Under the pieces are notes generated by a model. It saw nothing but the letters and a program-made list of their open reading frames with translations. It did no database searches and was not told the origin of the DNA. Below are positions 13,016 to 23,321 of a stretch of 64,000 nucleotides of DNA, one piece after another; positions within the stretch are counted from its first letter, which is position 1; the number at the start of each line of letters is the position of its first letter. Location of the stretch: the NCBI GenBank assembly GCA_963402885.1, contig OY727097.1, positions 7,564,001 through 7,628,000 of the forward strand. The letters run 5' to 3'. A program made the position numbers and the translations under genes. Origin of the DNA: Antedon bifida (lineage: Eukaryota > Echinodermata > Crinoidea > Comatulida > Antedonidae).

Positions 13016-13039
13016 GTGACTGTCTTATATAAACCCACT

Positions 13040-13093
13040 GGATCTCAGAAGAGATCCGGATCTTTAGAAAAAGATCCTTCTCTCCGAAGAGAG
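13040..13093 (+). promoter_or_regulatory. Three consecutive perfect hairpins in the Helentron leader
   Basis: Three adjacent inverted repeats with four-base loops: GGATCTC-AGAA-GAGATCC (13040-13057), GGATCTTT-AGAA-AAAGATCC (13058-13077) and CTCTC-CGAA-GAGAG (13080-13093). Stems are 7, 8 and 5 bp without mismatch, and there is essentially no spacer. They lie about 920 bp upstream of the giant ORF. They could act in RNA (leader structure) or DNA (Rep recognition or a terminal structure). Function is inference; the symmetry is directly visible. Confidence 0.6.
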
Positions 13094-13156
13094 TATCTAC
13101 GAGGGGTTACCGAACAAAGAATATTTCTGTACAATTTATCTGTAAAACATTCAGTA

Positions 13157-13492
13157 AAACATTCAGTAAAACCTTGAAGATAAACCGAAGTTTACTTCAA
13201 AACCATTTTTGCAAACATTCAGTAAAACCTTGAAGATAAACCGAAGTTTACTTCAAAACCATTTTTGCAAACATTCAGTGAAACCTTGAAGATAAACCGA
13301 AGTTTATTTCAAAACCATTTTTGCAAACATTCAGTAAAACCTTGAAGATAAACCAAAGTTTATTTCAAAACCATTTTTGCAAACATTCAGTGAAACCTTG
13401 AAGATAAACCGAAGTTTATTTCAAAACCATTTTTGCAAACATTCAGTGAAACCTTGAAGATAAACCAAAGTTTATTTCAAAACCATTTTTGC
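13157..13492 (+). repeat. Six tandem copies of a 56-bp minisatellite
   Basis: Direct repeats beginning AAACATTCAGTAAAACC at 13157, 13213, 13269, 13325, 13381 and 13437, period exactly 56 bp. The first two copies have TTTACTTC where the later ones have TTTATTTC. Located between the hairpin cluster and the ORF. Subterminal minisatellites are common in Helentron-type elements. Confidence 0.9.
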
Positions 13493-14012
13493 AGAAAGTT
13501 TGAAGAATAAAACAGAAGCTTATTACAAAGAAACAAATATTAAACAGAGTTTATTACAAAAGAATAAATTAAAGAAGATTTAAAGATCACTTTTTATTTG
13601 AATCTGCTATTAAGTAGAATTGTAAAAAGAATATAAATTACAATCTGAAACTATTTAGCATAACCAAGTATTACAGAGAAGTTTAAATTAATATAAAGTA
13701 TTTCATCAAGCCAATATTAAGTAGAAGCTAATTTCTGTATTCAGTGAAATTGTATAATCTACTTATTGAAAAGAAGCAGACAAAAAAAATATTGAATATA
13801 TATATATATATATATATTAAATATAAATTAGGGCAAAAGTTAAAATCATAGAAACAAAAGAGAATATAAAATTGAATTGTTTTTGGAATTTTAATAATAT
13901 ATTTTGTTGTAGCAAGTATTTCTTTTTTGAAGTTTTAATTGATAAAAGAACCTAATATTTATTGGAATTGTAGAATACATTTTAATTTAATTTGTAAACA
14001 AACTTTATTAAT
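13493..14012 (+). other. AT-rich leader before the Helentron ORF
   Basis: Untranslated sequence with scattered in-frame stops. It contains A-rich segments and an (AT)n microsatellite at about 13795-13819. It ends with TTAATTTGAAGAA directly before the first ATG of the giant frame. Confidence 0.6.
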
Positions 14013-17000
14013 TTGAAGAAAATGGATATGCAATTCATAACAGTAGTTGGTATCTTTTTGTTAATTATCTTTACAATGATAATTTATTTGTGTAAGAATG
14101 TGAATAAAGAAGTTACAAGTAAAAAGCAGATTTTTGTCAATACAACTGGTAATGTTAATAATGGAGTTATGGATAAGACAGCAGAATTTAAAATAGTTGT
14201 TAATGACATCTTGGACCTACTTGATGAATGCTGTTCAACTGAGAATGTCAAAGACGAGAGAAATGATGATACAGGTAATGTCAATTCTGAATTTATGAAA
14301 GATACAACTGAATTTAAAGGAATAATTGATGATATCATAAACATATTATCTTATGGTACAGAGGTCACTTCAGAGTTTGATGATACATGCGATTTATGTA
14401 ATATTGAAGTGAAAGTAGACGACAATTGCATAACATGTGACTGTTGTAGTCAATATTTTCATGTGAAATGTGTAAGAGATGTTTTTGAAGACAAACTATG
14501 TAATTCCAGGGTAATTTGGATTTGTTCAATGTGTGGGAATAGTAATTTTGTTGATAACATGTTGGGTGAAATAGGTATTCCCTGTCATTTCAATAGATAT
14601 ACGATTCTAGAACCTGATGAATCTGTCACTGCAGACTTTCCAGAATTAACGAAAAATAAAGAAAAACGTCGTAATAATGCCAAATTAAAATGTCAACAAA
14701 CAGGAAGTGAAGATTTACTTGGTAGTGATTGGATGAGGGTAAGATCAAAGAAAAGAACCGACAACAGAAAAAAAAGATGTAAAAATAGAGGAAATAAGAA
14801 AAGGAGAAAGCGGGTTATAAATGGTATAAGTATAGAACCAGGTGTAAAATATATTGGCAAAGGTGTAAAAGATTTCTATGAAAGACGAAATAATAACAAA
14901 ATGGAATGGAATATGAATACAAATACTTACAGAGAATACAACAAAGAAAATGCTAAAACGAATGTATTGGGAAATTCACAAATAATAATTGACGACAGTG
15001 GTAAGCCTACGTGTGATGTTTTGAAAAATACAAAAGTAATAAACGGAATACAACAACAATCAGGTGGTGGTTCGAAACGTTTACGAAATAACAAGGGTCG
15101 TTTTGTCAAAACTAAGAAGATTGATAACAAAAAATCACAAGGTAATGTGGACCTGAATTTAAAGAATGATTGCGATATTATGGAACGGATTGGCGAAGAT
15201 ATCATTTTAAAGAACATGGGTAATTCAGAAATAAAAACTGATGAGGATTTTAAAATGAAATGTACTGAAGAAAAAGACAACACAGCGACTGACGATGTGA
15301 AACCACAAAATAATAGCAAAATAAATGACAGAAATAGAATAATTGATAGTAATGGTACAGATCATAAAAATCAAACATGTGCAAGTTGTGAATTTGAGGA
15401 AAATGAAGTATTTATAATTAATGACGGATGCAAAAAAGCAGTGACTGAAAAAATTAGGTCCCATACTAAATCTAAATTTGACCAACATACTATCGATGTG
15501 GATATTGAAGTTTTAACAAAAAATAATTTTTCGGAAGAATTGATATTCGATGATGTACCAAAACAAAAAAATACACGAAAAAGGCAGAAAACACAATCAA
15601 TAAATGAATTACAAGTATATAATAGTAATGAAAATATAACTGTAGCACAGGGTAATTTTAATCAAGGAAATTATAGATTTGGCTTTGCACGTGGTAAACA
15701 GTGTGTAGCAAATAGTCTTGTAGCTTTTCTTTATTCTACAAAGAAGAATGGAAATGAATTTTACACCAAAGACCTTGATACAATATTGACTCTTGGAAAC
15801 GAGTTGTACTGTTACATTCAGAAAGATTCCACTATGCACGAGGACCTTTTGATGATTTCAGAACTGCCGAAAGAATTGGATATTTTGGATAACACATTCG
15901 TAATATCTCCCAAAGAATCAGTGTTTGGCATAATAGATGGGAATCTCGAATTTATGGCTGAATATGGAGCTTTATCATTAAAGCAAGCTGTTGAACAAGA
16001 ATTACACCAACATGATGCATTTTTTATGAATTTCAACAGAAGCACATTTTCTATTATCAAACGTGTAAATGGATTTCTTATATTTGATCCACATGCAAGA
16101 GATCGATTTGGTTGTGTTAGTGAACATGGAAAGAGTATTTTACTTTACAGTGCATCTTGGCAAGGTGTGTACGATTATTGTATAAGATTAGCAAGGTCAA
16201 TGAACTGTAATTTACATGACACCGAGTTTGAACTGACTGGTGTAAATATTGAAAATAAGTCTATGATTTTATGTTCCGCTTCTGTGCTCGATAATAATTG
16301 TGAACAAAGCAACTTGGGAAATGTCGATGTTGATGAACCTAGTACGTCTTATCAGCATAAATGTAGTACAAGATTACCAGACAAGAATATTGATTCTAAA
16401 GTTAAAGGCCAAAAACATAATAAAGAAGGTCATGTCTCATCAAGTAATGGATGGCAAAGTGATAGTGATATTGAAATTGTTAATGTTCAATATGGAAAAA
16501 GACCTGACGAGAATTTTAAATTTGTTCCGATCTTAGAAGAAGAAAAGAAAAACATTTGTAATAAAGTAGGCATTCATTGTGAACATACCGATAGGAATTG
16601 TGGTATTAACAGAGCTAGTCAGATTGGACATCCTCTTAAAATTACGAATATTACAGGTGATGGTAATTGTTTTTATCGTGCAATTTCATACATTATTTCT
16701 GGGACTGAAGATAATCATTTACTTTTAAGAAGAGCAATTACTAATCATTTATTGGAAACTGATGACTTATTTATTAATACATTTAGTCACGAATATAGAT
16801 CAGTTAAGGAATATGTGTTTAAAAAAAGAGTAATGGATAATGGAACGTGGGCATCCAATACTGAAATAAGTGCAATGGCAAACTTGCTTAATACAGATAT
16901 TTATTCATTTAATGATCAACTTTTGACGTGGCAATTGTTTTCTGCTAAAAAGCCGGGAAGAATAGATGATGTTACAACTGACAATGGTATATATATTTTG

Positions 17001-20000
17001 TACACCATGAATGTGCATTTTAATGTAGTGGAATCTGTCAATGTCAGTCAAAATAATGTTCAAGAAACAACAGGACAATTTGATATGAATTTCACAACGA
17101 AGAAACGAAAGAAAACGGGAAAAGAAACTTGTGACACATTTGAAGATATAGAACCAACACACAAACAGAGTAAAACTGTTGAAAACCCTTGTTTAGAAAA
17201 CAGAGTAAAAATATTGAGCAGAAAACGAAAACAATCTTATAGAATTAGAAAAGAAAGAGCAAAGAATCTACAGAGAATTAAACGGGAAAGAGAAGAAAAC
17301 AATAATTCAAAAGAAACAAATGAAATCGGAAACAAATATCAAAGTGATTCTGTATACAGAGAGGAAAAGAAACGCAAAGTAAAAGAGGCACAAAAAATAA
17401 GATATGGTGATAATGATTATAAATTCCAAAAGAGGAAGGAAAACAGAGAAAGACAACACAAAATGTATAGATGTAAACCTGAATATAATGTTAAGGTACG
17501 AAATAAAGCTAGACATAACTACAACATTAATTTGGATTACCGGACAACCAAAAAAGCCAACAATTTGTTAAATTATAAATTTAATGAAAAGTTTAAGCAA
17601 AATTTGAAAGAAACAATGAAAAATAGATACAACAATGATACAATATTTAGAAATAAAACTAGACAAAATAATAAACGAAGAAATAAGGAGAGGTATCACA
17701 ATGACCTACAATTTCGACACAATTTGAAGCAAAAATTAGCAGAGAAGTATTGTAATAATTTAAAATTCAGAGAAAGCGTTACCCAAAAATTGGCAGAGAA
17801 GTATCGGAGTAATTTGAAATTTAGACAAAACTGTAAGCAGAAATTGGCAGAGAAGTATCGGAGTAATTTGAAATTTAGACAAAACTGTAAAGAAAAATTT
17901 ACTGAAAAGTATCAGAGTAATTTGAAATTTAGACAAAATTGGAAAGAAAAATTGGCTGAAAAGTATCGGAGTAACTTGAAATTTAGACAAAAATGCAAAG
18001 ACAAATTAGCAGAAAAGTATCGGAGTAATTTGAAATTTAGACACAACTGTAAGGTAAAATTGGCAGAGAAATATCGAGGTAATTCAAAATTTCGTCAAAG
18101 ATGTAAGCAAAAGTGTAAGCAAAGATTTACAGAAAAGTATCATGGTGATGAAGGGTTCCGAAACAAAATTATGAAGAAAAACATGAAGAATCGGGAAAAA
18201 AACAAAACAGAAAACACTAATTTTGAGATTGTTTTAGAAAACTTTAGGGAAACAGTTTCTCGTGGTCCTGAATATGTTTGTTGTGTATGCTTTAAATTGT
18301 TATTCAAAGATCAAGTTATGAAGTGCATCAAAGCTAAATACAAAAATAAGGCTTGTATAAATGAAAAGTATTTGCATATTTGCAACAATGAATGTAATAC
18401 ACCATGTCAATTTGTCGAATCACCAAGATGTCGTTTATGGATTTGTTTCACATGCCACAGGAAAATGTTAAACGGGAAAGTTCCCGCAGAAGCCAATTCA
18501 AACAATTTACAACTACACGATATTCCTCCTGAGCTCAGGTGTTTAAATAATTTAGAGCAGCATTTGATTGGATTAAACATTCCTTTTATGAAATTAATGA
18601 ATTTACCAAAAGGTGGACAGCATGGAATACATGGACCAGTCGTATGTGTACCATCAAATACTATTGAAACTGTAAAAATGCTGCCTAGACCAGAGGTTGA
18701 TGATCAATTAATATCCGTAAAATTGAAGCGAAAGTTGTCTTACAAAGGTTATTACAAATATAAATTTGTTAACACTGCCAATGTTATTCAAGCTCTTAGA
18801 TATTTACAAGATCATAACAAGTGCTATTTTGACATAGCTATTAATGAAGAATGGCATAATTATTTATCTGAAGAAAACATCGAAAATGCAAATACTAAGG
18901 TAGATGAAAATCAAACATGTATAGAAAACAATGAAGAAGAAGGGGAAGAATTAGAAGACCGATTGTGTGGTGCTATCTTTGATACAAGTCTCCAACCTGT
19001 TGACAGGCGACAAAATTTGGTTGATGAATATTTTAATGACATAATTTGTTGTGCACCGTGTGAAAATAATAGCCCTATTGCATTATTAAGTAATAAAAGC
19101 AATGAAGCAAAATCATTTCCAGTGTTATTTCCAACAGGCCAACCAACATTCCATGATACAAGAGATGTTAAAATAACACTCGGACGTTATTTTCATAATA
19201 GATTAATGCATATAGATAACAGGTTTGCACAAAATACAGAATTCTTATTTTATGCTCAATCGTTATATGAACTTCAACAAATTTTATCAAGTATTTCCAT
19301 TGCATTGCGAAAAGGGTCAAGTAAAAAGGATGATTTTAGTAAAGTTACTGTATCCGATTTAAAAAATGTTAACAAAATTGAGGAAATTTTAAAATCTGAT
19401 AGGGGTTATAAATTTTTAAAACAAATTCGAGGAACTCCACCGTACTGGCAAGCTACACAGAAAGATGTAATAGCAATGGTTAGACAGATTGGAAAGCCAA
19501 CATTCTTTCTTTCATTCTCAAGTGCTGACTTCCGTTGGAAAGAAATAATGACGACATTATTAAGTCAGTCAGGAGACCAAAGAAACATTGAAGAATTGGA
19601 ATGGGCAGATAAATGTAATTTGTTGAAATCAAATCCAGTGACTGTTGCCAGAATGTTTGACAAACGCTTTCATACTTTTTTGAAAAATGTAATTTTGTCT
19701 GAAGCACAGCCTATTGGTAAAGTCATAGATTATTTTTACCGAATTGAATTTCAAATGAGAGGAAGTCCACATGTTCATATGTTAGTATGGGTTGAAAATG
19801 CTCCTATTTTTGGTACAGATAAAGATAACGAAGTTATTAATTTTGTCGATAAATATATTTCTTGTGCTGTGCCATGTGAAACTGTAGATCCTGAAATGAA
19901 TGAAATTGTTAAAAGTGTGCAAATTCACAGTAAAAGACATTCTAAATCATGTAAAAAAAAGGGAACAAACTGCAGATTTAACTTCCCCAGACAACCTTCT

Positions 20001-23000
20001 GGAAATACATTTGTTATGAGACCTACAATTGTGGATAAAGACAATGATGATAATGATGACAATAAACAAGCAATGGAGCTATTAACCTCAGTAAAAGATG
20101 CTGTGACTAATGAAGAAACATATAAAAATGCAATAGAACTTTTTCAAAGTTTAGGTATTACACAGAGTGCATTTGAGAAAGCAAATAATTGTGTAGCTAC
20201 TGAGGAAAAGATTGTTATAAAGAGAAACCCTCAAGATGTGTGGGTAAATCAATATAATCCTTCCTTATTGAGAGCATGGAATGCTAATATGGATATTCAG
20301 TATATTACAAATGTATATGCATGTATTATTTACGTTATAGGATATATGTCTAAATCTGAACGGGAAATGGGCTTACTTTTATCTCATGCAGCATCAGAAG
20401 TGAAAGAAGGCAATGAAGATGCTAGACAAAGTCTGCGAAAACTTGGTAATGTTTATATGAATAACCGAGAAGTGTCTGCACAAGAAAGTATTTATCGTGT
20501 TTGTAGTTTAAGATTAAAAGAATGTTCAAGAAAAGTTGAATTTATCCCAGTAGGACCTAATCCTGTCAGAATGAGTTTACCACTAAGTGTAATTAAAAAC
20601 AAAGCAGATGATGATGTAAGTGCATGGTTGCCAAATAAGATCGACAAATATAAAGCTCGACCTAATAGTTCTGAATTTAATAAAATGTGCCTTGCAAAAT
20701 TTTGTTCAGAATATAGAATATTGAGTTCATCAGAAATTAAAGGAAACAAACAAAAAAAGAATGTATTTCAGTTAAAAAAACAGTTGGGATTCATCCAAAA
20801 AAGAACACGAACTAGTAATGCTATAGTAAGATACCCTCGATTTCCAATGGATACAGCACCTGAGAAATATTTTTTGAGTATACTTCAGTTATTTCTACCA
20901 TTTCGAAAAGATGAACAGTTAAAACCTCCAAATTTTGAAACGTATGAACAATTTCATGAGAAAGGATGTGTGAAATTATGTGGCTGTCAATTACAAACGG
21001 TAAAGTCAATAGTACATGGAAACATGGAACAATATGAAAAAAGTGCTGATGATGTTGAAAAAGCACAGGAATGTTTATCAAAATTTGGACCACAAGAAGA
21101 TGCATGGAGCCTATTATGTCCAGAAAGCGAAAAAGAAAGGTTAGACAACCCAAAGCCAAATGTAGAGGTTGATGATGAAGAAGATGAATTTTTCATTCCA
21201 GATTTTGGAATTCAAAAAAATCATACATCTAAAGTAGAGTCTAATTCATCTAATGTTCCAAGACCAGAATTGAACAAAATGATTCGATCTTTAAATGAAA
21301 AACAACAACATATATTTTATAAGACAAGACAATGGTGTTTAGACAAAGTTAATGGTAAAAAACCTGAAGCATTTTATACTTTCATAACTGGAGGCGCTGG
21401 TACAGGAAAAAGTCATTTGGTAAATTGTATTTATAATGAAGCGACACGTATTCTTGGAAAGATTATGGAAAATCCCGATGATTTGTCAATTTTGAAATTA
21501 GCTCCTACAGGAATTGCAGCATATAATATTAAAGGTCAAACAATTCATAGCGCTTTGTCTATCCCGATTAATATTTCACTTCCGTATCAACCACTTGGAG
21601 AAGAAAAAATAAGTGCACTTCGTAATCAGTTGCGTCAGTTGCAAATTGTTATTATAGATGAAATATCAATGGTAAATCAAAGGTTACTTTGGTATATCCA
21701 CGGACGATTAAGGCAAGTAAAACAAGTACGCAACGATAGTCCATTTGGTAACATTTCAGTAATTGCTGTTGGTGATTTTTATCAGTTACCCCCAGTGATG
21801 GGCAGTTCGTTATATAAAGACACATTGGAAAGCTCACTATGGATAGATAAGTTTAAGCAAGTACAGTTAGACCAAATCATGAGGCAAAAAGAAGATAAAG
21901 AATTTGCTTTATTGTTAAACAAATTGCGTACAAAAGAAAAACATGATTGTTTGTCTGATAACGATTTATTTGTTTTAAAATCACGTGAAACAGGTGAAGA
22001 ATGTGAAGATGCTGTTCATATTTACCCACGCAACAAACAAGTTGATGAATGGAATAAAAAAATGTTGCACAAAATCTGTACAGACATTGTATGCATTGAA
22101 GCAGAAGATAGTGTAGTAAACGCCAAGAAACAGAGCAAAATTTGTGACAAACCTCGGAATTCACGTCAAACTAGTTTACTAAATTATTTGTGGATTGCAC
22201 TTAATGCCAGAGTGATGTTGATTAAAAATGTAGATGTTAAAAAAGGCTTAACGAATGGATGTATGGGACATGTTTATGAAATAGTCAAACCCAATAATAA
22301 CGCCAAACCAGTATCTATTAAAGTAAAGTTTGATAATAATGACATCGGTGTTCAGGCAATTGAAATGTTTAAAGAATCTATGGGGAATAAATATAGTCGA
22401 AAACAATTTCCTCTCAAATTAGCATATGCATGCACAGTTCATAAAGTCCAAGGATTGACAATGAATGAAGCAGTAGTTTGCCTTAAAAATACCTTTGCAC
22501 CTGGACAAGCATACGTAGCCCTCAGTCGTGTTACTTCAATATCTGGACTTACTATTGAACATCTTGATCCTAATCTGATTTATTGTGATCCAAACATAAA
22601 GAAATGCTTAAACAATATGGATTCATATGTACAATGTGAAAAACAAGGTCATGATTCGGATTCTAAATTTTCAATAATGTTACATAACATTCAAGGCCTT
22701 AAACAACATTTTGCTGATCTTCAGTGCAATGATTTATTTATGAATTCTAGTATCATATGTCTAACTGAAACGTGGTTGAATAAAGATGACGATGTTTTTG
22801 AAGTAAGTATTGACCCGTATAAATTGTATCATCAAGCAAGGTATGATTCGTATTCTAATAGAAATGATCTGAGTTCCAAAATGAAAAATCAGGCTCATGG
22901 CGGCGTTGCAGTGTATACCAAAAACACGTTTTCAAGCAGATTAAACATACCTAATTATGATATAGAAGCAGTTTCATTTTTAATAACAAGTCCAATTTCA

Positions 23001-23321
23001 GTTTCCGTGTCAGTAATTTATCGACCCCCAAGCTATGATATTAATCAATTCTGTCAAAATTTGACAAAATATTTGGAAGAGTTACAAAAAGTGAGTACAA
23101 AATGTGTTGTAATGGGTGATTTTAATGAAAATCTTTTCAAACAATCTTCCAGAGTGAATAATTTAATGTCAGATAATGAGTACCGACAACATGTTACATG
23201 TTCCACCACTGAAAACAATACATTGATAGATCATGTCTATAGCAAAGGTCTTGATTCAGTACAGGCTGAAGTAATTCCAATTTATTATAGCTATCATGAG
23301 GCCATTCAAATTAAATTTTAA
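14013..23321 (+). CDS. Helentron Rep-helicase-endonuclease polyprotein with two protease modules
   Basis: Intact 3102-residue protein for rolling-circle transposition. Domains in order: hydrophobic membrane-like segment (about 8-26); PHD-like zinc finger (126-174, Cys/His pairs); basic stretch (about 240-272); papain-like protease resembling the C76 herpes-tegument type, with C564 in GKQCVANS and D692/H694 in FDPHARD; OTU protease with C886 in GDGNCFYRA and a candidate H1002 in MNVHF; lysine/arginine-rich 18-residue repeats (about 1230-1380); a Cys-rich region (about 1420-1615); HUH Rep with H1920/H1922 (SPHVHM) and Y2107/Y2111 (YVIGYMSK); PIF1-type helicase with Walker A GGAGTGKS (2460-2467), D2549/E2550 and GDFYQLPP; endonuclease-like domain (about 2885-3102) with TETW and GDFNENL but SYH in place of the usual SDH. 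Start chosen at the first Met; another lies at codon 4. Two protease types in one Helentron is unusual to my knowledge. Confidence 0.9.
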   Translation: MKKMDMQFITVVGIFLLIIFTMIIYLCKNVNKEVTSKKQIFVNTTGNVNNGVMDKTAEFKIVVNDILDLLDECCSTENVKDERNDDTGNVNSEFMKDTTEFKGIIDDIINILSYGTEVTSEFDDTCDLCNIEVKVDDNCITCDCCSQYFHVKCVRDVFEDKLCNSRVIWICSMCGNSNFVDNMLGEIGIPCHFNRYTILEPDESVTADFPELTKNKEKRRNNAKLKCQQTGSEDLLGSDWMRVRSKKRTDNRKKRCKNRGNKKRRKRVINGISIEPGVKYIGKGVKDFYERRNNNKMEWNMNTNTYREYNKENAKTNVLGNSQIIIDDSGKPTCDVLKNTKVINGIQQQSGGGSKRLRNNKGRFVKTKKIDNKKSQGNVDLNLKNDCDIMERIGEDIILKNMGNSEIKTDEDFKMKCTEEKDNTATDDVKPQNNSKINDRNRIIDSNGTDHKNQTCASCEFEENEVFIINDGCKKAVTEKIRSHTKSKFDQHTIDVDIEVLTKNNFSEELIFDDVPKQKNTRKRQKTQSINELQVYNSNENITVAQGNFNQGNYRFGFARGKQCVANSLVAFLYSTKKNGNEFYTKDLDTILTLGNELYCYIQKDSTMHEDLLMISELPKELDILDNTFVISPKESVFGIIDGNLEFMAEYGALSLKQAVEQELHQHDAFFMNFNRSTFSIIKRVNGFLIFDPHARDRFGCVSEHGKSILLYSASWQGVYDYCIRLARSMNCNLHDTEFELTGVNIENKSMILCSASVLDNNCEQSNLGNVDVDEPSTSYQHKCSTRLPDKNIDSKVKGQKHNKEGHVSSSNGWQSDSDIEIVNVQYGKRPDENFKFVPILEEEKKNICNKVGIHCEHTDRNCGINRASQIGHPLKITNITGDGNCFYRAISYIISGTEDNHLLLRRAITNHLLETDDLFINTFSHEYRSVKEYVFKKRVMDNGTWASNTEISAMANLLNTDIYSFNDQLLTWQLFSAKKPGRIDDVTTDNGIYILYTMNVHFNVVESVNVSQNNVQETTGQFDMNFTTKKRKKTGKETCDTFEDIEPTHKQSKTVENPCLENRVKILSRKRKQSYRIRKERAKNLQRIKREREENNNSKETNEIGNKYQSDSVYREEKKRKVKEAQKIRYGDNDYKFQKRKENRERQHKMYRCKPEYNVKVRNKARHNYNINLDYRTTKKANNLLNYKFNEKFKQNLKETMKNRYNNDTIFRNKTRQNNKRRNKERYHNDLQFRHNLKQKLAEKYCNNLKFRESVTQKLAEKYRSNLKFRQNCKQKLAEKYRSNLKFRQNCKEKFTEKYQSNLKFRQNWKEKLAEKYRSNLKFRQKCKDKLAEKYRSNLKFRHNCKVKLAEKYRGNSKFRQRCKQKCKQRFTEKYHGDEGFRNKIMKKNMKNREKNKTENTNFEIVLENFRETVSRGPEYVCCVCFKLLFKDQVMKCIKAKYKNKACINEKYLHICNNECNTPCQFVESPRCRLWICFTCHRKMLNGKVPAEANSNNLQLHDIPPELRCLNNLEQHLIGLNIPFMKLMNLPKGGQHGIHGPVVCVPSNTIETVKMLPRPEVDDQLISVKLKRKLSYKGYYKYKFVNTANVIQALRYLQDHNKCYFDIAINEEWHNYLSEENIENANTKVDENQTCIENNEEEGEELEDRLCGAIFDTSLQPVDRRQNLVDEYFNDIICCAPCENNSPIALLSNKSNEAKSFPVLFPTGQPTFHDTRDVKITLGRYFHNRLMHIDNRFAQNTEFLFYAQSLYELQQILSSISIALRKGSSKKDDFSKVTVSDLKNVNKIEEILKSDRGYKFLKQIRGTPPYWQATQKDVIAMVRQIGKPTFFLSFSSADFRWKEIMTTLLSQSGDQRNIEELEWADKCNLLKSNPVTVARMFDKRFHTFLKNVILSEAQPIGKVIDYFYRIEFQMRGSPHVHMLVWVENAPIFGTDKDNEVINFVDKYISCAVPCETVDPEMNEIVKSVQIHSKRHSKSCKKKGTNCRFNFPRQPSGNTFVMRPTIVDKDNDDNDDNKQAMELLTSVKDAVTNEETYKNAIELFQSLGITQSAFEKANNCVATEEKIVIKRNPQDVWVNQYNPSLLRAWNANMDIQYITNVYACIIYVIGYMSKSEREMGLLLSHAASEVKEGNEDARQSLRKLGNVYMNNREVSAQESIYRVCSLRLKECSRKVEFIPVGPNPVRMSLPLSVIKNKADDDVSAWLPNKIDKYKARPNSSEFNKMCLAKFCSEYRILSSSEIKGNKQKKNVFQLKKQLGFIQKRTRTSNAIVRYPRFPMDTAPEKYFLSILQLFLPFRKDEQLKPPNFETYEQFHEKGCVKLCGCQLQTVKSIVHGNMEQYEKSADDVEKAQECLSKFGPQEDAWSLLCPESEKERLDNPKPNVEVDDEEDEFFIPDFGIQKNHTSKVESNSSNVPRPELNKMIRSLNEKQQHIFYKTRQWCLDKVNGKKPEAFYTFITGGAGTGKSHLVNCIYNEATRILGKIMENPDDLSILKLAPTGIAAYNIKGQTIHSALSIPINISLPYQPLGEEKISALRNQLRQLQIVIIDEISMVNQRLLWYIHGRLRQVKQVRNDSPFGNISVIAVGDFYQLPPVMGSSLYKDTLESSLWIDKFKQVQLDQIMRQKEDKEFALLLNKLRTKEKHDCLSDNDLFVLKSRETGEECEDAVHIYPRNKQVDEWNKKMLHKICTDIVCIEAEDSVVNAKKQSKICDKPRNSRQTSLLNYLWIALNARVMLIKNVDVKKGLTNGCMGHVYEIVKPNNNAKPVSIKVKFDNNDIGVQAIEMFKESMGNKYSRKQFPLKLAYACTVHKVQGLTMNEAVVCLKNTFAPGQAYVALSRVTSISGLTIEHLDPNLIYCDPNIKKCLNNMDSYVQCEKQGHDSDSKFSIMLHNIQGLKQHFADLQCNDLFMNSSIICLTETWLNKDDDVFEVSIDPYKLYHQARYDSYSNRNDLSSKMKNQAHGGVAVYTKNTFSSRLNIPNYDIEAVSFLITSPISVSVSVIYRPPSYDINQFCQNLTKYLEELQKVSTKCVVMGDFNENLFKQSSRVNNLMSDNEYRQHVTCSTTENNTLIDHVYSKGLDSVQAEVIPIYYSYHEAIQIKF

